Positions 8,521 through 15,126 of a stretch of 33,489 bases of DNA are shown here, one piece after another. The DNA lies in assembly GCA_037447295.1 (NCBI GenBank), contig JBBIGZ010000029.1, positions 1-33,489 of the forward strand. Direction: 5' to 3'. Both the position numbers and the translations under genes were made by a program. The DNA comes from 630D-37 sp037447295 (GTDB lineage Bacteria > Chloroflexota > Anaerolineae > Anaerolineales > Villigracilaceae). Below the pieces are notes generated by a model, which saw only the letters and a list, made by a program, of their open reading frames with translations, made no database searches and was not told the origin of the DNA. Every line of letters starts with the position of its first letter. Within the stretch, counting starts at the first letter, position 1.

Positions 8521-8555
8521 TAAACAAAAAACCGGGTTGCCTCCCGGCAGCCCGG
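8521..8555 (-). terminator. Intrinsic terminator of the cold-shock gene
   Basis: On the minus strand CCGGGCTGCC (8555-8546) pairs with GGCAACCCGG (8541-8532), ten pairs including one G-U, with a 4-nt loop. TTTTTTGTTT follows. It lies 29 nt after the csp stop codon. Confidence 0.85.
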
Positions 8556-8583
8556 CTCATCCTCACGTTGTGAAGGACCCTAC

Positions 8584-8796
8584 TTAGAGGGGCACAACGT
8601 TAGCGGCTTGCAATCCTTTCGGCCCTTCTTCAATGGAAAATTCGACTTTCTGATTGGCCTCCAGCTTGCGATAGCCTTCCATTTGGATGGCGCTGAAGTG
8701 AACGAATACATCCTCACCGCCATCGTCACGGCCGATGAAGCCGTAGCCCTTGGTAGCGTTGAACCACTTAACGGTTCCGGTGTAACGTTTGGACAT
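8584..8796 (-). CDS. Cold-shock domain protein (CspA family)
   Basis: A 70-aa single-domain RNA/ssDNA-binding protein that melts RNA secondary structure. It has MSKRYTGTVKWFNATKGYGFIGRD with RNP1 (KGYGFIGR), then RNP2 (DVFVHFSAI) and the final strand EGPKGLQAANVVPL. Length is standard. An AGGAGAAAGG ribosome binding site precedes the ATG. It appears to be monocistronic: its own promoter lies at 8858-8886 and its own terminator at 8521-8555. The leader of about 55 nt contains a terminator-like hairpin, which may be the control point. It is divergent from the tetR gene. Confidence 0.97.
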   Translation of the reverse strand: MSKRYTGTVKWFNATKGYGFIGRDDGGEDVFVHFSAIQMEGYRKLEANQKVEFSIEEGPKGLQAANVVPL

Positions 8797-8814
8797 CTTG
8801 CCTTTCTCCTGCGG

Positions 8815-8846
8815 AAAAAAATTAACCCGGCCTGGAATTTACCGGG
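8815..8846 (-). promoter_or_regulatory. Terminator-like hairpin in the csp mRNA leader
   Basis: Read on the minus strand, CCCGG (8846-8842) pairs with CCGGG (8830-8826), and TTAATTTTTTT follows directly, ending just before the ribosome binding site. This is the layout of an attenuator or of a structure rearranged by temperature or by Csp itself. The stem is short (5 bp), so activity is uncertain. Confidence 0.4.
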
Positions 8847-8857
8847 CACCTGACACA

Positions 8858-8886
8858 AGATTATCACGGTTGAAGAGGAATGTCAA
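8858..8886 (-). promoter_or_regulatory. Promoter of the cold-shock gene
   Basis: On the minus strand TTGACA (8886-8881) is followed after 17 nt by TAATCT (8863-8858), or after 15 nt by GATAAT (8865-8860). The expected mRNA start is near 8851. It is back to back with the tetR promoter. Confidence 0.55.
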
Positions 8887-8918
8887 GGACGAGCACACGA
8901 ATGAACAATCATCCTATC

Positions 8919-8947
8919 TTGACACCCATTCATCCATCGCATATAAT
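8919..8947 (+). promoter_or_regulatory. Consensus promoter of the tetR-ABC operon
   Basis: Perfect TTGACA (8919-8924), 17-nt spacer, perfect TATAAT (8942-8947). The predicted transcript start, near 8954, falls inside the palindromic operator at 8950-8977. Confidence 0.9.
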
Positions 8948-8949
8948 AC

Positions 8950-8977
8950 GACCAATCGGTCATATGACCGCCTGGTC
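8950..8977 (+). promoter_or_regulatory. Palindromic operator, probably bound by the adjacent TetR protein
   Basis: A perfect 14-bp palindrome, CGGTCATATGACCG (8957-8970), lies within a 28-bp symmetric site with outer arms GACCA and TGGTC; 24 of 28 positions are symmetric. It covers the transcript start just after the -10 box, the usual place for TetR-family autorepression. Confidence 0.75.
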
Positions 8978-8981
8978 ACAT

Positions 8982-9599
8982 ATGCCGAAAGACACCTTTT
9001 TCAACCTTCCCGAAGAAAAGCAAAACCTGATCTGCGAGGCGGCACTGGATGAATTCGCCGCCCACCCCTTCCGCCATGCCAGCGTCAACCGCATTGTGCG
9101 CCGCGCTGGCATCGCTAAAGGGAGTTTCTACCAGTACTTCGAGGACAAGACCGACCTCTTCCGCTACCTGCTACAGAAAGCCGGCGAGGTCAAAATGCGC
9201 TACCTGGCGCCGGTTCTGCAACATGCAGAACAGCACGATTTCTTCACCCTGCTTCACGACCTCTATCTAAGCGGCCTGCAAATGGCTATTGAGCATCCAC
9301 GCTATGCCGCTCTGGGCAAGCGTTTGATCGAGGATCGCACGCTCTACGCCCAAATCTGGTCTGAAGGCGCGGCAACGGCGCAGGATTTCTTCCGCCCACT
9401 CATCGAAAAAGCCATCACCAGGGGAGAGATCCGCTCCGACCTCGATCCCACCCTTATCTCCTGGCTGGTGACCACGTTGAGCGGCCAACTCAGTGAGTAT
9501 TACCTGGAGCACGTGGCACCGCAATACGATCAACGTATGATGGAAACTGTGGAGCAGTTCATTGCCTTTCTACGGCATGGGCTACAACCTCGTTTCTGA
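8982..9599 (+). CDS. TetR/AcrR-family transcriptional regulator
   Basis: A 205-aa regulator. The N-terminal HTH is at about residues 33-60 (ASVNRIVRRAGIAKGSFYQYF, then EDKTDLF), the classic TetR signature. The C-terminal helical ligand domain has family-typical 'YLEHVAPQYDQRMMETVEQFIAFLRHGL'. It is the first gene of the operon with an ABC-2 exporter, 20 nt before the ATPase gene, and probably represses itself and the exporter through the site at 8950-8977. Starts at 8964 and 8880 are also in frame. 8880 is excluded because it lies upstream of the promoter. 8982 places the protein start (MPKDTFFNLPEEKQ) like relatives, although no strong ribosome binding site is visible. The ligand is unknown. 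Confidence 0.93.
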   Translation: MPKDTFFNLPEEKQNLICEAALDEFAAHPFRHASVNRIVRRAGIAKGSFYQYFEDKTDLFRYLLQKAGEVKMRYLAPVLQHAEQHDFFTLLHDLYLSGLQMAIEHPRYAALGKRLIEDRTLYAQIWSEGAATAQDFFRPLIEKAITRGEIRSDLDPTLISWLVTTLSGQLSEYYLEHVAPQYDQRMMETVEQFIAFLRHGLQPRF

Positions 9600-9619
9600 C
9601 ATTTTTCAAGGAGTCTCCT

Positions 9620-10495
9620 ATGAGCATCATCGAAACCCACCATCTGACCAAGTACTACGGCAAATCGCGCGGCATCATCGATGTCTCGATTCAGGTCGAA
9701 GAAGGCGAAATCTTTGGCTTCATCGGCCCGAACGGCGCAGGGAAGTCCACCACCATCCGCCTGCTGCTCTCGCTCATCTTTCCTACCAGCGGGAGCGCCA
9801 CCATTTTCGGCAAGGACGTGGTGCGCTACGGCCCGGAGATCCGCCGCCATATCGGTTATCTGCCCTCCGAAGTCTTCTACTACGAGGGGATGCGGGTGCG
9901 CGACCTGCTACGCTACTCCGCCAGTTTCTATGATGGTGACCACACGCAACGAATGCGCGAACTGGCCGAGTACATGGAACTGGAACTCGACCGCCGCATT
10001 GACGATCTCTCCTACGGCAACCGCAAGAAGGTGGGCATCGTGCAGGGGCTGCTCCACGCGCCAAAACTGATCTTCCTGGACGAGCCGACCGCCGGCCTCG
10101 ATCCGCTCATGCAGCGCAAGTTCTTCGACCTGGTGCGCCGCGAAAACCAGGAGCGCGGCGTGACCGTCTTCTTCTCCTCCCACATCCTGAGCGAAGTGCA
10201 GCGCCTGTGCGACCGCGTCGCCATCATCCGCGAGGGGCGCATCGTGGAGATTTCGGATATCCAGACGTTGCAGAAGAACAACTACAAGCGCGTGCGCGTG
10301 GCCGCCGAGGGCGTGACCCCGGAGCACTTCCAACTGCCGGGCGTGACCAACCTGGAGCAGAGCAACAGTTCGCTGCGCTTCTTCTTCAAGGGTGATGTGA
10401 ACACCCTCTTGCAGCGCATCGCCACGCTGAAGGTCCAGGATGTGACCATCGAGGAGCCCACCCTGGAAGAGATCTTTATGCACTACTACGAGTGA
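9620..10495 (+). CDS. ABC-2 type exporter, ATP-binding protein
   Basis: A 291-aa ATPase that powers the two membrane proteins encoded next. Walker A GPNGAGKST is at residues 36-44, the variant signature LSYGNRKKV at 130-138, and Walker B LIFLDEP at 150-156 followed by TAGLDP. The H-loop is SSHILSEV. The C-terminal 70 residues (KRVRVAAEGVTPEHFQLPGV to TLEEIFMHYYE) match the extension common in DrrA/CcmA-like exporters. AAGGAG lies 8 nt before the ATG. Substrate unknown; drug or lipid export are typical for the family, and the TetR gene in front points to an inducible efflux system. Confidence 0.95.
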   Translation: MSIIETHHLTKYYGKSRGIIDVSIQVEEGEIFGFIGPNGAGKSTTIRLLLSLIFPTSGSATIFGKDVVRYGPEIRRHIGYLPSEVFYYEGMRVRDLLRYSASFYDGDHTQRMRELAEYMELELDRRIDDLSYGNRKKVGIVQGLLHAPKLIFLDEPTAGLDPLMQRKFFDLVRRENQERGVTVFFSSHILSEVQRLCDRVAIIREGRIVEISDIQTLQKNNYKRVRVAAEGVTPEHFQLPGVTNLEQSNSSLRFFFKGDVNTLLQRIATLKVQDVTIEEPTLEEIFMHYYE

Positions 10496-10507
10496 GCGAG
10501 GGCTGCC

Positions 10508-11317
10508 ATGCGTCGCAACATCTTCCTCCACGAATTCCGCGCCCGGTTCTCTTCGGTGCTCATCTGGGCCCTTTCGACTGCGGCGATGATCCTGGTGTAC
10601 CTGGTGATGTATCCGCTCTTTGCCGATCAGGCGGAAGTGATGAACCGCGCCTTTCAGCAGTTCCCGCCGGAGTTCCGCGCCGCCTTCGGCATCGGCGAGA
10701 TGGATTTCTCCTCGGTAATGGGGTTCTTCAGTTTCGTCTACCTGTTCGTCCAGCTCCTGCTGGCGATCCAGGCCTCGAATTACGGTTTTGGCATGCTCTC
10801 GGTGGAAGAGCGCGAGTTGACCGCCGACTTCCTGATGAGCAAGCCGGTTTCGCGCTCGCAGATCTTCGTGAGCAAACTGATCGCCGCTCTCTGCGGGTTG
10901 GCCATCACCCAGGCGGTGGTCTGGGCGGCGTCCTTCGGCTTCGTCGAGGCCTTCCGCGAGGGCCGTCCCTACGACCCGGCACTGCTGGCGCGCCTGCTGT
11001 GGGGATTGGTGTCTTTCCAGCTCTTCTTCTTCTCCCTTGGCACCTTCATCTCGCTCCTCGTGCGCCGCCTTCGCAGCGTCACGCCCTATGGGCTGGGACT
11101 GGGCTTTGGCATGTACCTGCTGGGCGCCTTCAGCGACCTGCTTGGCGAGGCCAAACTCGAATACCTGACCGCCTTCAAGCACTTCAACCCCGAATACGCC
11201 GTGACCAACGGTCACTTCGACCCTGCGCTGGTGGGGTTGGACCTGGCCGTGACCGCCCTCGCGCTGGTGCTCGCCTACGTGCTCTACCTGCGGCGCAACA
11301 TCCCCTCGGTCACGTAG
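10508..11317 (+). CDS. ABC-2 type exporter, membrane protein 1
   Basis: A 269-aa membrane protein with about six helices. It starts MRRNIFLHEFRARFSSVLIW, the typical amphipathic 'coupling' start of ABC-2 permeases, and contains the family-typical loop 'VEERELTADFLMSKPVSRSQIFVSKLIAAL' between helices 2 and 3. It starts 12 nt after the ATPase stop and is followed 47 nt later by a second permease of similar design. The two probably form a heterodimer with two copies of the ATPase. An overlapping long frame at 10492-11352 is a high-GC shadow. Confidence 0.93.
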   Translation: MRRNIFLHEFRARFSSVLIWALSTAAMILVYLVMYPLFADQAEVMNRAFQQFPPEFRAAFGIGEMDFSSVMGFFSFVYLFVQLLLAIQASNYGFGMLSVEERELTADFLMSKPVSRSQIFVSKLIAALCGLAITQAVVWAASFGFVEAFREGRPYDPALLARLLWGLVSFQLFFFSLGTFISLLVRRLRSVTPYGLGLGFGMYLLGAFSDLLGEAKLEYLTAFKHFNPEYAVTNGHFDPALVGLDLAVTALALVLAYVLYLRRNIPSVT

Positions 11318-11364
11318 CGCGGGGTGGGCCCATTCGGACAGGTAAAACATAAGGAGACAAAGCC

Positions 11365-12159
11365 ATGAACATCTTCTGGCGTGAATTTCGAGCGCATCTC
11401 AAATCTCTGCTCATCTACAGCATCATCATCTTCCTCTTTACCATCACCGGCTTCACCAAGTTCAAAACCTATGCCGAAAACCCGGAGATGCTCGCCATCC
11501 TGGAGCAAATGCCCAAAGCCGTATTGGAAGCCTTGAACATGAACGTCTTCAACCTGACCACACTGAGCGGCTTCTACGGCATCATGCACATCTACTACGC
11601 CCTGATCTTGGGCATTGCCGCAGTGATGTGGGGCAGCGATGTGATTGCCAAAGAGGAGCGCGATAAGACGGTTGAGTTTTCGCTGGTGCTGCCCGTCACA
11701 CGCAGCCGGGTGGTGACGGCCAAGCTCTTCGCCGTGATCGTCCACTCCATCCTCCTGCTCGGCGTGACCGTGCTTTCCTTCTTCGTAAGCAGTCGCTCCT
11801 ACACCCCTGACGAGGGCTTCTGGGATTTCTTCTACCTTTCGATCGCCGGCCTGTTCCTGCTTCAGATGATCTTCATCGCCATCGGCCTCTTCCTGGGGTG
11901 CACCATGCAGCAGTACCGCCGCGCCAGCGCGATGGCGATCGCCATTTTGCTGGGCACCTACTTCTTATCGATCGTCGCTTCCCTGCATGAAAAGGTGGAG
12001 TTCCTCAAATACTTCTCGCCGTTCAAGTATGCCGATGCCGGCGTGATCTGGCGCGAAGGAAGAATCGAGCCGATCTACCTCTGGCTTTCGCTGCTCATCA
12101 TGGCCATCTGCCTTGGGCTGGCCTACTGGCGCTATAACCGGCGTGATCTGTATATTTGA
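11365..12159 (+). CDS. ABC-2 type exporter, membrane protein 2
   Basis: A 264-aa membrane protein with about six helices. The start MNIFWREFRAHLKSLLIYSIIIF and the loop 'KEERDKTVEFSLVLPVTRSRVVTAKLFAVIV' show the same design as the preceding permease, so the pair may descend from a duplication. AAGGAGACAAAGCC precedes the ATG. The stop codon is immediately followed by, and overlaps, a tandem repeat (12156-12217). No hairpin terminator with a T-run is visible between this gene and the next promoter at 12318. Confidence 0.93.
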   Translation: MNIFWREFRAHLKSLLIYSIIIFLFTITGFTKFKTYAENPEMLAILEQMPKAVLEALNMNVFNLTTLSGFYGIMHIYYALILGIAAVMWGSDVIAKEERDKTVEFSLVLPVTRSRVVTAKLFAVIVHSILLLGVTVLSFFVSSRSYTPDEGFWDFFYLSIAGLFLLQMIFIAIGLFLGCTMQQYRRASAMAIAILLGTYFLSIVASLHEKVEFLKYFSPFKYADAGVIWREGRIEPIYLWLSLLIMAICLGLAYWRYNRRDLYI

Positions 12160-12217
12160 CCGTGGACGGTGGACCGTTGACCGTGGATGGTGGCTGTTGA
12201 CCGTGGATGGTGGACTG
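12156..12217 (+). repeat. Tandem repeat, family 2 (3 units of 20-21 bp)
   Basis: Three head-to-tail units start at 12156, 12177 and 12197, each close to TTGACCGTGGAYGGTGG followed by ACCG, CTG or ACTG. The first unit contains the stop codon of the ABC permease gene. 12158-12177 matches 18353-18334 (minus strand) at 19 of 20 bases. Confidence 0.85.
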
Positions 12218-12230
12218 CCATCCATGTCAG

Positions 12231-12280
12231 TCCGCGTCCTATTCAATCGAACCCACATGGCAGAAACGGTTTTCGCAGGA
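12231..12280 (+). repeat. Interspersed intergenic repeat, family 1, copy B
   Basis: TCCGCGTCCTATTCAATCG, then AACCCACATGGCAGAAACGG and TTTTCGCAGG. It is a shortened relative of copies A (3540-3465) and C (15031-15115), lacking the middle block present in those two. Confidence 0.5.
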
Positions 12281-12317
12281 GACTTGAGGTTAAATTTTTT
12301 CCCACCCGATCACCTTA

Positions 12318-12326
12318 TGCTATACT
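12318..12326 (+). promoter_or_regulatory. Extended -10 promoter of the 834-aa membrane protein gene
   Basis: TGC-TATACT is an extended -10 (TGn plus hexamer). The expected start, 7 nt after the box, coincides with the A of the ATG at 12333, predicting a leaderless mRNA. No ribosome binding site is seen, which fits. Confidence 0.5.
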
Positions 12327-12332
12327 TTAATC

Positions 12333-14837
12333 ATGCCGCTCGATCTTTTCCTCCTACCGCTCTATCGCTCTCAAGGAGAAATTCAGGATTCCCTACCGGG
12401 CGCTGCTCTCTTTGAGCCGCCGCGCAAAGCGGCGCGCGGGCGGGAGGAAGATCGCCTACTCTGCTATCTGACCATGCTGGGGCATCTCGTGCCGGAAGCC
12501 GAGCTCCAACGCCTGCTTCAGGAGGTGCGGGATACCTATTATGCCACAAGCGGTAGCCTCACTTCTGCCTTACGGGCCGCCGCGCTGCGCTTGAACCAGC
12601 AACTCCTGGAACACAATTTTGCCCTGCGTGCACAAAAACGCTATAACCTCGGCCTGCTCGTGCTCTTTGCCGTTCGCCAAGAACAGGCCATTTTCCTTCA
12701 GGGTGGTCCCACCCATCTCTTTCTCTGGGATCAGGGGGAACTGCGCCATTTTTACGATCCCGATCTTTCCCAGGGACTGGGATACGCCCAAACGCCGTCT
12801 CTACGCTATGGACAAATCGCTCTTCAACCGGGTCAACGGCTTCTCTTCTGTGGCAAATTGCCCGCCGCCTGGGAGAACCTTTCCCTCCCTTCTGGCTCTC
12901 TAGCCGCGCTCTATCGCCACCTGATCAGCTTGGAACGCCAGGAAATCCACGCATTATTAATGGGGATCGAAGCCGGACGCGGCGCCGTAACGTGGCTGCC
13001 GCTCCCGCCGCTCTCTGCCACCACGGCTGCTGCGGCGGCGGTTCAGGAGGGACCTACGACGGAGTCCCCCGCCCCAAGCGCCGCCTCTACCGAAGCATCC
13101 CCTCGCGCCCATTACATCGGCGCGAAAGGCCCGATGACGATCGAGCCACCCAAACCACAGACCCAGGCCGAGGGGAAAGCCCCCCCGGCATCGGCAATGG
13201 CACGCGAAAGCGCACCCAGCGAGGAGATTTCCGAGTCGACTGTTCTACCTCAATCTACACCCGCCGAGGATCTTCCTGCTCCGACTCCTTCCTCTGAGTC
13301 CGCCCCCGTTGAGGCGATTTCTGCTCCGGCTGCTACGACCGTCCCGCCGGCACAAGCCCCCTCGGCCTATGCTTTGCCTCGGCCTGCACCGCAAGATTCG
13401 GGCACGGCCGCGTTGCCCAAGGTCCAAAACGAACCCGCCCGGCAGCCACCCTCCCCAGCCGACCTGCCTCGGAAACGCACCCGAGCTCAGGCCCGCCCTC
13501 GGCTTCCATCTCCCGAAACCTTAAAACCGTTTGCTCGTGAGCTCCTGCGCCTCTTGGATGGTTACCGCAATATGCGCCGCAGGGTGCTTGAGGGGGTGGG
13601 ACGTTTCCTGCCGCGCCTCTTGCCTGCGGAAGATTCGCCTGCCCTGCCGCCCTCGACGCAATGGCTGCTCCTTCTGCTGGCGCTCGCCATTCCGTTGATG
13701 GTGGTCACGGCCGCCACGGTGACCTATTTCCGCTACGGGCGCAATGTGGAATACCAGACCTACCTGAGCCAAGCGCAACAGTTGCGCGCCCAGGCGTTGA
13801 CCCTGCAGGATGCCACGGCACAGCGCGATACCTGGCAAGGAGTACTCTTTTACCTGGAAAAAGCCGAGGCCTATCGCCGTAGCGAGGAGACGCGTGCCTT
13901 GCGCTTGGAGGCGGAGCAGGCGCTGGATCAATTGTTCGGCATTCTGCGCCTGAACTTCCAACCAGCACTGAGCTCCCCCTTGCCCGCTCCGGTGACGCGC
14001 CTGGTCGCCGTGCAGGGAGATCTTTATTTGCTGGATGCTCAAAGCGGGCACGTGCTGCGCGCCACAAACGTCAACGGCCGTCTGCAGCTAGATGAGGCTT
14101 TTCAATGCGCTCCCGGCACCTACGGGGATTTAACGGTGGGCGCGCTGGTTGACCTTTTGTCGCTGCCCGATTTCAATTTTTACGACGCCAGCGTGTTGGC
14201 AGCGGATGCTTCCGGCAATTTGCTCTATTGTGCCCCCGATTCGCCGCCTGTTGCCATTGCCCTGCCGCGCCCGAACGCCAATTGGACGCGCTTAACGGCC
14301 TTTGCGTTGGACGGCGATATCCTCTACGTCCTGGATGCGGCCGCGCGGGCCGTTTGGGAATATAGCGGCTATCAGGGCAGTTTCGAGCGCCCGCCGCGCT
14401 TCATTTTCCAGCGCACCGTGCCACCCATCGAAAACGGCATCGATCTGGTGGCTCACCAGGATACCATCTACGTGCTCCATGCGACCGGGGCGCTAACCAT
14501 CTGTAACAACAGTCGCTTGGAGAGCGTGCCCACCCGCTGTGCATCGCCGGCCGTGTTGCGCGATCCTTTCCCGGCGCATCAGGGTTTGAAAGAATTCCAG
14601 CAGGTGCATTTCACGCAGCTGGCGATCGGTAGCCCACCGGGAACGCCTTTGCTCTTCCTGGATGACGAACACCAAGCAATCTATCGCTTCTCCTCGCGTT
14701 CGCTGGAGCTCCAGGCCATTTGGAAAGCAGCCCCACGCACCCTACCGGATTTGCATTGGACGGCTTTCGCGTTGAGTGCAGAGAACGTGCTCTACCTGGC
14801 GCTGGAAAATCGCATTTACTTTGCGCCTTTGCCCTAG
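12333..14837 (+). CDS. Membrane protein with PP2C-like N-terminus and propeller-like C-terminus, unknown function
   Basis: An 834-aa protein not recognised as a named family. Residues 1-230 resemble the core of a PP2C/SpoIIE-like phosphatase (SLTSALRAAALRLNQQL, NLGLLVLFAVRQEQAIFLQGG, 'HLFLWDQGELRHFY'). The metal-binding Asp-Gly motifs are absent, so it is probably not an active phosphatase. Residues 235-420 are a Pro/Ala/Ser-rich flexible linker. One transmembrane helix lies at about 444-468 (WLLLLLALAIPLMVVTAATV), followed by a coiled coil with alternating Leu/Ala/Gln to about 535. Residues 540-834 are beta-rich with repeating 'LYLLDAQSG', 'ILYVLDAAARAVWEYSG', 'IYVLHATGAL' and 'NVLYLALENRIYF' strands, like a beta-propeller. 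The topology is likely cytoplasmic N-terminus and external propeller. It appears to be transcribed alone. A role as a signalling scaffold is only a guess. Confidence 0.8.
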   Translation: MPLDLFLLPLYRSQGEIQDSLPGAALFEPPRKAARGREEDRLLCYLTMLGHLVPEAELQRLLQEVRDTYYATSGSLTSALRAAALRLNQQLLEHNFALRAQKRYNLGLLVLFAVRQEQAIFLQGGPTHLFLWDQGELRHFYDPDLSQGLGYAQTPSLRYGQIALQPGQRLLFCGKLPAAWENLSLPSGSLAALYRHLISLERQEIHALLMGIEAGRGAVTWLPLPPLSATTAAAAAVQEGPTTESPAPSAASTEASPRAHYIGAKGPMTIEPPKPQTQAEGKAPPASAMARESAPSEEISESTVLPQSTPAEDLPAPTPSSESAPVEAISAPAATTVPPAQAPSAYALPRPAPQDSGTAALPKVQNEPARQPPSPADLPRKRTRAQARPRLPSPETLKPFARELLRLLDGYRNMRRRVLEGVGRFLPRLLPAEDSPALPPSTQWLLLLLALAIPLMVVTAATVTYFRYGRNVEYQTYLSQAQQLRAQALTLQDATAQRDTWQGVLFYLEKAEAYRRSEETRALRLEAEQALDQLFGILRLNFQPALSSPLPAPVTRLVAVQGDLYLLDAQSGHVLRATNVNGRLQLDEAFQCAPGTYGDLTVGALVDLLSLPDFNFYDASVLAADASGNLLYCAPDSPPVAIALPRPNANWTRLTAFALDGDILYVLDAAARAVWEYSGYQGSFERPPRFIFQRTVPPIENGIDLVAHQDTIYVLHATGALTICNNSRLESVPTRCASPAVLRDPFPAHQGLKEFQQVHFTQLAIGSPPGTPLLFLDDEHQAIYRFSSRSLELQAIWKAAPRTLPDLHWTAFALSAENVLYLALENRIYFAPLP

Positions 14838-15126
14838 CAAGGCAAAAATAAGTTCACGGCAAAAGTCCTTTCACCACAAAGGGACATGCCATCAAAGCGT
14901 TCCTCAATCTCTGAGATCCAAATATCCCCAAGAAAATCGCACAACTTTACAATAAAACCTTCTGCTCTTGGTAACCTCTGCGGTCAAAAACAATTTTGGC
15001 CGTAGACCCGTTCACTTTTTTCCGTCTCATCCGCGTTCATCCGTGCCTATCGAATCGAGCTCATGTGGCAGAGATGGTCTGGTTGTTGCAGTAGGGTCAA
15101 AAATCGGTTTTGCAGGCGAAAAGGCG
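14838..15126 (+). other. Intergenic stretch between convergent genes
   Basis: No gene is supported. It holds repeat copy C (15031-15115). In front of it are low-complexity stretches that look like worn repeat matter (TTTCACCACAAAGGGACA near 14869, CTCTGCGGTCAAAAAC near 14978). No convincing terminator is seen for either flanking gene. Confidence 0.5.
15031..15115 (+). repeat. Interspersed intergenic repeat, family 1, copy C
   Basis: The fullest copy: CCGCGTTCATCCGTG, then CTATCGAATCGAGCTCATG, TGGCAGAGATGG, TTGTTGCAGTAGGGTCA and GGTTTTGCAGG. It aligns along its length with copy A on the other strand (TTGTAGTAGTCA and GGCTTTTGC blocks) and with copy B at both ends. Confidence 0.5.

Noticed and set aside
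9908..11350. 480-codon minus-strand frame opposite the ABC exporter genes
   Set aside because: A His/Glu/Gln/Arg-rich low-complexity translation typical of the antisense of high-GC coding sequence; the plus-strand proteins have clear motifs and ribosome binding sites.
10492..11352. 286-codon plus-strand frame overlapping the first ABC permease
   Set aside because: Shadow frame rich in Arg/Pro/Gly with no membrane helices; the permease frame has the expected helices and family loop.
14828..14846. TTTGCC/GGCAAA inverted repeat at the end of the 834-aa protein gene
   Set aside because: Followed by A-rich rather than T-rich sequence on the plus strand and only six pairs.
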